A DNA stretch of 64,000 nucleotides from Omphiscola glabra (lineage: Eukaryota > Mollusca > Gastropoda > Lymnaeidae): the NCBI GenBank assembly GCA_964017045.1, contig OZ024798.1, positions 33,017,050 to 33,081,049 on the forward strand. Reading direction: 5' to 3'. The position numbers were made by a program, and so were the translations under genes. This document shows positions 46,562-56,056 of this stretch, in pieces (position 1 is the first letter of the stretch; each line of letters opens with the position of its first letter). Below the pieces are notes generated by a model, which was given only the letters and a program-made list of their open reading frames with translations, was not told the DNA's origin and did not search any database.

Positions 46562-47454
46562 GGTTTGGAGCCCAATTAATTTGTCCATTCTGAAATTACT
46601 AAATCCATGACTGCAGCAACTATCCCCTGACAGAGGTGCCAAAGATTATTCCGAGCACGTATAGGATTGGCAGGCCACCTACAAACCCACGGTAACCCAC
46701 TCCCTTAACCTGATGACTGGATGGTCCTAGTCGATTTGACAGATGAACAACAATGTGTCACATTTAATATTTAAGTTTCAGAAAACAAGAAAACATTCAC
46801 TTTTTTGTCCACTATTTTCAGACTGTGATAGGTATAATTACCCTGGAGGATGTCATAGAAGAACTCTTACAAGAGGAGATTGAAGATGAGAAAGATATTG
46901 TACAAGAAATATCTCAGAAACTGCAGTTCTCTTTGGCAAAAAGGAGGAAAAGTATGGTAAGTGACATATTTATTACATTTTAACTTCCATATCTGTTTTT
47001 TTAAATAATGCTTTTATGTATCCCTTTCAGCTTATCATATGATAATGTACATTGGACTAATGGCTCAACATTGCTTCTAAAATATAGTCATTTTATAAAT
47101 GCATCTCTTATGTTAGCCGAGTTTATCTTTGTTGTTATGCTGTTAAAACAATATCAAATGTTTTTTTTGAACAATTTTTCTTAACTCTAGCAAACTTACC
47201 TCCTTCATCGCTGCCGAAGCCAGCCTCAGCCCTCATCTGGGGCAAGCATGTTGGAAAATGGGGATGATGCAGGCAGACATGTGCCGGCTCTTAGGCAAAT
47301 CTCCAGCTCTTTACTAGAGCAGTTAGGTAAGGCAGAAGCTCTCAGACAGGCCAACAGACAGAAATTGAATGATGTTAAAAGTACATCACAGCTTGAGAGA
47401 TCTGAAAGTCCTCCACTACCACACAGGTCAGAGAGCAAAGTTAGGTTCACTTGA
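41549..47454 (+). CDS. DUF21/CBS-pair membrane protein (CNNM/Mam3-like putative metal transporter)
   Basis: Polytopic membrane protein of the CNNM/DUF21 superfamily, whose members handle Mg2+ or other divalent metals; the substrate here is unknown. Nine exons: 41549-41702, 43915-44173, 44346-44405, 44735-44942, 45328-45435, 45750-45966, 46288-46427, 46822-46956 and 47191-47454 (TGA), giving 514 residues. DUF21 spans about residues 35-200 with three to four hydrophobic segments: FWIYIGIYVGLVIFAG leading into LMSGLTMGLLSLD, HLLLVTLLLSNSAAVEAMP, FAIVISVTAVLIFGEVIPQA and LLMGIFFIISFPLSMVLD. A CBS pair follows, CLDMKNKTARDAML..RCHSRVPVYTNDRSNVVALL and GIITLEDVIEELLQEEIEDE, then a polar tail. The large extracellular domain and the cyclic-nucleotide-like domain of vertebrate CNNM1-4 are absent, so it resembles the plant/fungal DUF21 type. 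The first exon encodes possible N-glycosylation sites (NCT, NGT). Intron 1 contains transposon fragments. Confidence 0.92.
41885..42660 (-). mobile_element. CR1/L2-like non-LTR retrotransposon fragment in DUF21 intron 1
   Basis: Minus-strand translation gives the reverse-transcriptase C-terminal part: KSWMASQRLKLNNDKTEAII, LSNTVRDLDFYID, QARLDYCNSCLWGLPKNQIQ, KFQKVQNTAACKI, then in another frame HITPVLKDLHWLP and CERIDHKILSLVYSCIEGSA with PEYLQKLI. Frameshifts separate the pieces, so it is dead. The 3' end has a short TGATTGATTGAT-type repeat tail (about 41887). Antisense to the host gene. Confidence 0.85.
42661..43168 (-). mobile_element. Possible piggyBac-like element end
   Basis: Reading the minus strand from 43168, TTAA is followed by CCCTCTTGAGATGACTGG, which resembles the TTAA target and CCC-starting terminus of piggyBac elements. 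A short frame with MSDSDTELTIPSHFDIL lies about 260 bp inside. The other terminus was not found, and the LINE fragment at 41885-42660 interrupts or abuts it. Assignment rests on the terminus alone. Confidence 0.35.
43644..43801. mobile_element. MITE with GRCCATCC termini in DUF21 intron 1
   Basis: GGCCATCCATAAATGACTTT at the left and GACATCATTTAGGGATGGTC at the right are inverted repeats around about 158 bp. They lie just upstream of exon 2 (43915). Similar ends (GGGGTGGTTCGTAAATTACG) occur at 25853-26313, so the two may belong to one superfamily. Confidence 0.75.
46518..46560. repeat. Very long poly-G tract in DUF21 intron 7
   Basis: After GTAGGGT the plus strand shows about 38 consecutive G residues. 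It is the longest of many G or C runs in the window. Such a tract can form G-quadruplexes in DNA and in the sense pre-mRNA. Exact length is uncertain because homopolymers are error-prone in sequencing and assembly. Confidence 0.8.
46600..46745 (+). mobile_element. Possible retroelement-derived C2H2 finger fragment
   Basis: One plus frame reads RCQRLFRARIGLAGHLQTHG, a short zinc-finger-like motif of the form FRARIGLxGHLxTH that is often found at the end of LINE polyproteins. It is in an intron, lacks one of the two cysteines' context and runs into a stop. Only this fragment is recognisable. Confidence 0.4.
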
Positions 47455-48640
47455 GTTTTATAAAGGCAGATTTCTCTGCAAGAACAAATTTCCCTGCAGT
47501 GAGTTCAAACAAACCTACTTTGTTTAGATTCTAATTGATGCAATCAATAATATCATGGATCATTCATTTCATTTTTTGGAGTATTGGTTACTGTACCCCA
47601 GATTTAGCTGGAGCATGTGTTGTTGCAAATGATCTTAATGTCAACTAAATTTATATATAGAACTGTGTACTTGGAACTGGTTACGTGTCTTTTTTTAACA
47701 CTTTATATCAACATAGTGCATAGAGTAAAGAAAACATCTGTCCACAGGACTCCCCCCCCCCCCCCTTTTTTTTTCCTTTTTATAAGGTGAGAATAAGGTT
47801 ATAAATAAGTTAAACTCAATAACATTGTCAGGTCGGATGATATTGATTTCAACTCATTGCTTTACATACAAGTATGTGTATAACTAAAGCTAGAATATTT
47901 AACGGAGGAATTATGTCTAAAAACCCCTAGACAGCTTTCAAATTCACTATTTTAATCCATGTTTATCATAATTGCTATTGATCAGTGTAAAAATTCAACT
48001 GAAAAACACGATGTTTTAATTTTAAAGTTCTGTTCCATCCATTTATGAATGAAGTAAACATGTGAGGGTCCATTGCAGCAAAAGGTAGATAATTTGTGAT
48101 ATTTTTTATTTTTCCATGTTATATGTACGCCGTTTGGCAAAGTGTGGATAAAAAAAGCTGAAATTGGTCGCCGCAGCTTGTTTCAGTTCAAATTATTTAA
48201 ATAGCAACTCATTACATTATTGGGTTTTCCTTAAATGTCAAATGAAAAAATTACAGTTAAATACTTTTTTTTTTTTTTTTTTTTTTTGCATCCTACAAAT
48301 CCATTATTCCTGTTGTCATGTTATAATTATCTATGCAATGTTAGTTAGAGATCTCATCCAAGGCTTTGCTAAATCCATTTTTATTTTGACTTGAGGACTT
48401 ATTAAGTGTTACCTTTCAGATGAGTCTATTGTTATATATGCCACAAGAAATCTTGTTGCATAATGCAATATTTATTCCAGGTAGCTTTAACGAAGTGTCC
48501 TGTCATGCCATATTAGATAATTAGAATTTACCTCAATGTATATTGACTAGTATGTGATAGCTTGCCATACATCTGAAAGAATTTTTTTTTGCTCCAACTT
48601 ATTTTTTTACTTTATTATATTGGAACCCATTTTTGAAGGT
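47455..48640. other. 3' flank of the DUF21 gene
   Basis: Follows the TGA at 47452. Probably 3' UTR, then AT-rich intergenic DNA, with a C run followed by T run at 47754-47775 and a T run at 48266-48287. No exon recognised. Confidence 0.5.
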
Positions 48641-48648
48641 TGTATTCT

Positions 48649-48938
48649 GTTGCGTATCCGGAAATTTGATCGAAAGAAATTTCATCGATGGATAATTGAT
48701 CGAACAGAAATTTGGTTGAATATTTTTTTTAGTTTACACGTTAAAATTTTGCGTCAAATTTCTTTTTTGAACGCATTATTTTTTTTTACAATATAGTATA
48801 GTGCGTTCAAGAAGAAATTTGACAAAAATTTTAAAGTGTGAACTGAAAAAAAGATTCAACCAAATTTCGGTTAGATGAAATTTCCATCGATAAATTTTCC
48901 GTCAACGAAATTTCTTTCGATCAAATTTCCGATAACCA
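48649..48938. mobile_element. Fold-back MITE rich in AAATTTCNNTCGAT
   Basis: The left end GGAAATTTGATCGAAAGAAA is the reverse complement of the right end TTTCTTTCGATCAAATTTCC. Inner arms also pair (GCGTCAAATTTCTTTTTTGAACGCA with TGCGTTCAAGAAGAAATTTG, imperfectly). Total about 290 bp, no coding capacity. Confidence 0.88.
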
Positions 48939-49123
48939 TTTTATTGTGATAGTGTAATTTCTACACCAATTTATTTATCAAACCTGTGTAACTTGTATGG
49001 CTTTAAGACTACTGAGCTACTTGCTAAAATTCTATGTTTAAATCAAATAAATTACTTTGTCATGTATTTCTTTTACAAAGAGATTATTCAGAAATAGAGT
49101 TGTTTGACAATCATTAAAATTAC

Positions 49124-49640
49124 AGTAGAACCTCAGATAAGGAACTTAATCCTTGACTCTGTTGGGAAACCAAAACGTTCACTTACTGAAATACTTTTTT
49201 CAATGTAATTTCAATTATATTTAAGTGTTTTTCTTAAATGAAAAATATAGCAATTATTTTCTTGCTAACACTATCTCCAACCAGCTGTTTTTCATTTATC
49301 CAAACTAACAACAATTTTTCTGCTTCCTCTCGTTTGTTAGACACTCCTTTAGCCACATAAGCTGCCGTTATTGCCTCTGTGTTCTTTAGATTTGTACAGA
49401 TCTTCAATTTGTCAGAAATACATGTCAGCTATTCTCATGTTATTATATAAGTTCTTTCTTTACTACCACACGAAAATTATTCCAGACACTTTTCTCTTTA
49501 GGCACCATATTGAGGGCTAACATAACACAAAAGGGACAGAATAACAAAAATTTGTGTTTTCATGACAACTCTGACAAACGATGTTTACTGAAAATGCCAT
49601 ATCATTACTGACTTACTGAACCTGCGGTATTGTGTGTACA
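49124..49640. mobile_element. Possible pogo/Tigger-like relic
   Basis: CAGTAGAACCTCAGATAAGG at 49124 resembles a pogo-type terminus, and TTACTGAACCTGCGGTATTG near 49612-49632 is a rough inverted counterpart. Internal AAACGTTCACTTACTGAAAT also fits the style. Strongly decayed; boundaries approximate. Confidence 0.35.
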
Positions 49641-51185
49641 TGCATATGCGTAAGTTTGTATCCCACAGTATCATTATTTTGTTAACCAAGGCTAAAATTG
49701 TTCACCAAATTTGTGCATTGTTCCATTGCAAACTGAATTTTAAAAATGCAGATATTTTTTTTTGTGTGTAAAATCTCACACAGTTTTACTTTATTTTGGC
49801 TGCGTACCCTTTGTTGGTGACACCAAATATTTCACTATATGTGCAATTGTGAAAAATAAATTAAGAAAAAAAGTTGTCAGAAATCTTCTCCAGCATTGTT
49901 AATAAAGTGCCAAATGTTAAACATATCCATTTGTTGTATTTCTATAAAATATTTTTGTTTTTGCTTTACACATTGCTTCTTGTTAATGATCATTGCTTTA
50001 TTTTGAATGCATCGGGTACCCAAGAATCAAAGGGTTTGTCCTTTTGAATGTATAATTTAGTTTATTTATCACTCTACTCACGTTTATTTTGTAGAATGGC
50101 AGACATGAAAATGGCATTAAATATTATTAAAATGACATGTGTATAAGATTTTTTTGTGACAGGACATATGCTGTAATATTTTTCCAGCAGAAATATCAAA
50201 CGAAAAATTAATAATACTCATTATTATGTTGCTGATATTATGATAATGATATGATTTAAGGAATTTTTTATTATTTCAGTTTTAGATATGCTATTTTGTT
50301 TATTTGTATTAATGAAGAAATTTGAGTATTTAACTTAATAATGTTTAAATGTCAAAGTCTTCTATACATGAAAATAGTTCAACAATAGTAAATACAAATG
50401 AATCTCTTTAATTTACCATGGTCGACACTTTTGCCCCTAGCCTTTGTCCTCATTACAGTATATTGACAGTATATGATTAAAAAAGAAAACTGGACATTTT
50501 TTATATAATCCTTTGTGGATTGTAAATTGTGAATTCATTTTTTTAATACGGTACTTTCAAACTTTTTTTGTAAATTTTTTTCCAATGCTCAAATTATTTA
50601 TGTTTTATAAAAACGATTCACAAGAGCACTGATAATTTCTTCAGTAAATGACTATGGCAAATCTCAATAATTTTAGTTAATCTTGTTGTGAATTATTATT
50701 TTTTTTTTAAAGAAGAAAGATATTAAATTGGTTTGAATTGTTTTTGTTATTCTTTGTATTTTTGGTTGCTATTTTTTGAGGTTTTTTTTTTTTTAATAAA
50801 TGGTTTTTTATTATTTTATTGTATGCCTTTTAATCATCTGGGGCAGTGTATCAAAAAACATTTTTGGCATACAGCACTTTGTTAAAATCTCTCAGCACAC
50901 TTGTATTTCTGCCAGTGGCATGCCATCATGGACAAGCATAAGTTACCACACATTCGTTATCTTTTTTTAATTTACTTTCTGTAAAATAAACAAATTAATA
51001 AGTGACAATGTTCCTCACTATCAAGTCTTAAATTGTTTAAGTATTTAAGAATAGAATATTCCAGCCCTTTATGGGTTGTAGTGTCCACTGATGGTAAAGA
51101 AATATTAGTTCTTAAAATAAAAAGTTATTCAGCTTCATAAATTTCGAGGACATCAGGTTTCACCATTTGAAATTAAAATTTTTCT
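49641..51185. other. Intergenic, no gene seen
   Basis: AT-rich sequence with T and A homopolymers. I found no exon-like block or clear element in it. Confidence 0.5.
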
Positions 51186-51189
51186 TACT

Positions 51190-51375
51190 TTTGCCCAGTT
51201 TTCAAAAACTGTTCCACCCCTCATGCACACGTGAGGTGATATTGGCACACCTGACAGGTGATCTTGTCACACATGGAAGGTGATCTTGGCACAATGGCAG
51301 GTGATCTTAGCACACATAGTTGGCGATATGGGCACACATGGTCGGTGATATTGGCTAACAAAGCAAGGGATCTTG
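51190..51375. repeat. Degenerate 26-bp repeat, GGTGATCTTGGCACACA type
   Basis: About seven copies of a unit around CAGGTGATCTTGGCACACAT with substitutions and small length changes. No function suggested. Confidence 0.65.
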
Positions 51376-52662
51376 GCAGGCAGTGTGTAGAAAGGTGTGG
51401 GTGCTATCTTCCCCTGGGCAGAAATTTTTTGGGGGGACTGAAATTTTGGGAGTGCTGCATTAAAATGAAATGTTAAAAGACTCCTGGCAAATGTTATTTT
51501 CCATTATTTAACTTCTTTAGTGTCTTGGACAGGACATTTGGGAAGAATGTTGGGTTAAGTCTATATAAATTATATTATTCCAAACCAAGTTAAAAAATAT
51601 TGGGAGTGGTACAAAAAAAATGGAGAGATGTCATTTAGAATGTGAAACAATTCAAGAATGAGATTGCTTTATACTAGCGGCCTAGTTTTAAAAGTTGCAG
51701 ACTTTAGATAGATGTAATAGTCCAAGACTCATCTTTAGATGAGATCATGGAAGAAAAGAAATAAAACTCACTGGGGATGTGAAAGCTCGTAACGACATAT
51801 GAATGTGAATATTTCAATGTTCAATTTGAACCTTCCATTGGAATGTGATGTCTAAGCAATGAACTAGTTAAACAACAAGGATTTTTTAAAATTATCACAA
51901 ACTTTCATTCATTTTCTTATCATGCCAAGGCCTATGAGAGCACTTGGCACACAAACATGGGAGTCCATTGCTTTATATGCATTGTCCATAGATGTGCCAA
52001 TTTTCTTTAAACACCCCCCCCCCCCTCCCGGGCCGGCCACTTCTTTTTTAGGAGAGTGGTTGAAGTATTCAATCTTTAGTGTTGAGGGTTTCGTTTCTTT
52101 TTTCTTGGGAGTGCGGGGTGAACGGAAAACTTAAGGACTGTCCCAGGTTGCACAAACTCTACCCTTCTGATGGCATGTGATCTTGGATCATATGGAAGGC
52201 CATCAAAGGTTGCGCATACAAGCGCGGGTCGTTACGTGGGCCCTGAAACCCTTGCAGTTGCAAGAGGGATTTGGCCAAAAATTGTGATGTGACAAAAATT
52301 CAAGGGGCATCGAAACGTGTAATGGGCCTCCAAAGGTGACGCGACAGCTCGGCATAGGCAAAATTAGCACATTGCCGAAGCACACCCTAATAAGTGAATT
52401 ATTATATGATAACATATATAATAACCATATACCATAATTCAATTATTATGGTATTTAGTTTTAAACTATGTGTCATAGTCAGCCATTGAACTCAAACAAT
52501 TTCAAATTTTCATTTAAACATACTTCATACAACCAAGACATGGCAAGAGAAAGGGGAGGGGGGCGGGGAATATATATACATATAGTGAAGTAATTTACAA
52601 AAATTAAGCAATTTAAAACATGATTTAATTCATGTGGCTACTGAAATGTAGGTATCGGGCAG
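51376..52662. other. Intergenic, mostly unexplained
   Basis: Contains a C run at 52014-52026 followed by GGGCCGGCC, and a GC-richer block at about 52140-52390 with no family similarity I can name. No exon recognised. Confidence 0.4.
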
Positions 52663-53812
52663 TGGCGTATAGGGCCGGCTCAAGATACAGGCAACTCGGG
52701 CAGTTGCCCATGGTGCCATGTGGATAGGGCAACATCAATGATCTTCTAGAATAGGAAAAATGATTACTTGTGGGCGCCATAAAAAGGAATATAGAGCATA
52801 CAATAAAAATTATTTACTGATCTAAAGGCTAGGGAAAAAAGTCACCGGTAGGCTAATTGTTCATACTGCCCACGATAGGCTAATTGTTCATATTGCTCAC
52901 GATAGGCTAATTGTTCATACTGCCCACGATAGGCCTATTGTTCATATTGCTCACGATAGGCTAATTGTTCATATTGCTCACGATAGGCTAATTGTTCATA
53001 CTGCCCACGATAGGCCTATTGTTCATATTGCTCACGATAGGCTAATTGTTCATATTGCTCACGATAGGCTAATTGTTCATATTGCTCACGATAGGCTAAT
53101 TGTTCATATTGCTCACGATAGGCTAATTGTTCATATTGCTCACGATAGGCTAATTGTTCATATTGCTCACGATAGGCTAATTGTTCATTCTTCCCAGGTA
53201 GGCTAATACTGCCCACGATAGGCTAATTGTTCATACTGCCCACGATAGGCCTATTGTTCATATTGCTCACGATAGGCTAATTGTTCATATTGCTCACGAT
53301 AGGCTAATTGTTCATTCTTCCCAGGTAGGCTAATACTGCCCACGATAGACTAATTGTTCATACTGCCCACGGTAGGAAAATATTGTTCATACTGCCCACG
53401 ATAGGCTAATTGTTCATACTGCCCACGGTAGGAAAATATTGTTCATACTGCCCACGGTAGGCTAATTTTTCATACTTCCCACGGTAGGAAAATATTGTTC
53501 ACACTTCCCACAGTAGGCTTATTGTTCATACTGTCCAAATGCAAGTTAAGAAATACAATATTATTGTTCATTGTTTAAAAAAAAATTAGGTAAAAAAAAC
53601 TCGTTACCTAATCCTCAACTTTTTCCTTGCACAAATTTGTATGATTATACTTAAAAGGGATGCCCTGGTGGCGTAGGAAAGGGGTGCGAAGGGGGCGGCC
53701 TGCCTTATATATATATTAAGGGGCGACATTTTCGACTAACTGCAGGGGGATTTTCGTAGGGGGGGGGGCAAAAAAGCATGGCCCCCACTGGGTGGGCCAG
53801 CTACGCCACTAT
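52663..53812. mobile_element. Probable hAT-like element with CAGTGGCGTA termini enclosing a minisatellite
   Basis: The left end starts CAGTGGCGTATAGGGCCGGC and the right end is GGGCCAGCTACGCCACTA, an imperfect inverted pair. Flanking octamers GTATCGGG and TTATGGGG match at 6 of 8 positions. About 700 bp of the interior is a 27-bp tandem array (52848-53545). A G run and GTGCGAAGGGGGCGGCC lie near the right end. No transposase remains. Confidence 0.6.
52848..53545. repeat. 27-bp minisatellite inside the hAT-like element
   Basis: Unit GATAGGCTAATTGTTCATAT plus TGCTCAC (variants ACTGCCCAC), roughly 25 copies. The centre is highly homogeneous; both edges are diverged (GGTAGGAAAATATTG, TTCCCAGGTAGGC). 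A minus-strand frame EQLAYREQY follows from the 27-bp period. Confidence 0.92.
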
Positions 53813-54486
53813 TATGGGGTTTGACTTTGTGACCTCATTTATGCAAGACTTTTTGTAAAAACGTGTAATGAGGGTGTGGGGAGGTGAACATTATGTGTGG
53901 CAGTTCAATGGCATTCTTTTCAGAGATTTACCAAGTACCTAAAACTTATAATTAGTAAGTAGGTTTAGTTGTTTCCCTTTTCATTATATACACGAGAGTT
54001 ATGTCCTATGTTTGTAAGATAAAAACATGGTAAATTTTTGCAGTACGACCTTTAATTTCGGAATTATTATTTTTATTAAACTACTGGGTATAAAAAACTA
54101 CTGTATAATTTTTTCATTTTATGGTTCATATTTGTACTTAAATTAAATAAAATGCAATTATGGTCTGAATCCCTTGGCAATCTCCGACTGGACTAACTTT
54201 AATTCTAAGTCTAAGTGCAGGCTAGCTCATTAAAATAAATGATTATCATTATCATCATTATGCCATTATGATTTAATCATTATCATTAGTGACATTAGCC
54301 CATATCGGATATCTATAATACTAATACTAGTCTAGTATTGCTAACCTAGCACTAGCTGCCCTACCAGACCACTTTTCAACCTTCGTCTTCACCACTACTA
54401 TAGGGCCTACTAACTTAATTAACCAACTAAACTAGGCGAGTCTGCGTGAGTGACTGTGCTTTAACACTACACCACAGTACAACACT
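53813..54486. other. Intergenic, no gene seen
   Basis: AT-rich DNA between two hAT-type elements. Nothing recognisable beyond short TCATTA repeats near 54240-54290. Confidence 0.5.
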
Positions 54487-54494
54487 GACAACAG

Positions 54495-55183
54495 CATGGG
54501 CGCCCGCAGGTAGTGGCAAACCCCTCCCCCCCTGGATTGATTGATTTAAAAAAATTTAGACAGAAATAGACAAAAAAATGTATTAAAGTAAAGAGAAAAT
54601 AAAGAGAAAGTAACTAAGCTGATGCTGATCTCGTTTTACTGGGTAATTATTTTTATATTTTCTATAATAATTAGTTTTACAAAGTTTTATCCGGCTGTCA
54701 GGTATGCCTTACTAGTTTTGCTAACATTAAAAGCAACAACATGTACGGTGGAGCGATCGTTCAGCACATTACGTCATGTAAAACATGGCTTAGATCTACA
54801 ATGTCAGAAGGTCTGTCTGTTGTGCATGTTAAGCGTACACAGAGACAAAGTGAACTGCAACAAAAAAGACTGTATGGACACAATTGGAGATATGTTTGGT
54901 AGCGATAACAGACGACTCCAGTTCTTGTTTAAAGAATACATTTTATTTTAAATTTATGTTGTAATATTTTTTGTTATATACCAATATTGTGTTAATAAAA
55001 AATTTGTTGCTACAGTATGCCCTTCATTACTACAGTGTCCTGTCCGTTCGTTCACAATACAAATACGCTACAGTAAATTAAAACTACATTAAAACATTAC
55101 AAAAAATATTTTGCCCCCCCCCCAGCCCCTAGAAAATATTTTGCCCCCCCCCCCCCCTAGAAAATTTTCTGCGGGCGCCCATG
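54495..55183 (+). mobile_element. Internally deleted hAT transposon with TIRs, target duplication and hATC region
   Basis: Inverted termini CATGGGCGCCCGCAGG (54495) and CTGCGGGCGCCCATG (to 55183) are flanked by perfect 8-bp repeats GACAACAG (54487-54494 and 55184-55191). The interior encodes, on the plus strand (54622-54951), only the end of a transposase: FYPAVRYALLVLLTLKATTC, TVERSFSTLRHVKHGLD, CLLCMLSVHRDKV and a final FKEYILF. This is the hAT C-terminal dimerisation region. Catalytic parts are missing, so it could move only with a transposase from elsewhere. C runs precede the right end. Confidence 0.93.
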
Positions 55184-55191
55184 GACAACAG

Positions 55192-56056
55192 CTAACTGGC
55201 TAACTGAACTAACTCCCATGCCATGATGTTTCACAAACAAAAAAGGCTAAGGCTCATAAGACTAAGATAACAATAAATTTTGTCATTATCAGCCTGAAGT
55301 TTTGAATATTAATATAACAGTAGGGCCAAAACATGTCACTCATTTTTTCATCCCACTACTACTACTACTACTGCTGTAACTACTCATAGTTATAAAATTG
55401 ATTCATAATAATAGTCACAGTATAATCATCATCACTCATAGTCAAGTTAAGTGAATTTAGTCAAGTAGTCATTTTGACAAATTTTACAGTATTTACTTAT
55501 TTCATGGGGCTTAAGGCTTAAGTATTTTTTGCATTAATTAAAAGACAAATTGATTATTTTATTATGATTAAATTATATTTGTATTTTGATACTGATACTT
55601 TTGACAGCTTCATCACAGTTAACAATTATATCCCTATCATATAACAATAATTAAATTTTTAGTACACCCCCTCACAACAGCATCTGGTGCCATTGATGGA
55701 ATATTAATTTAGAGTAATAAGACCATTTTGTAAATACTAAATATATGTGCATAGTTAGTCATGCTTCTCTTGGGATTTTAGAAGTAAATTAATGGCTAAT
55801 TTTAGTTTATTTGTACAAGAAGGCATTTTTTGGTTATGGGCTCTCTTTAGCAAATAAACAAACAAGCTCAAATGTTATGCATTAAAATTTTCTCATTTCA
55901 AATTTTACTAAACATAGGTTTAAATAATAAATGCCTATCGGTTAGTAACTATTTTCACATCCAATAAGTATATTTATATTCTTTACTTTTGACAGGGTGA
56001 TTTTCAATTCAGCAGTTCTGTGTCATTTTGATTAAAAGAGGAGAACTTTAAAAAAA
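55192..56056. other. Region upstream of ACAD8
   Basis: AT-rich DNA with short CTACTA and TCATCA runs near 55360-55440. It presumably includes the ACAD8 promoter and 5' UTR, but I see no clear core element. Confidence 0.45.
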
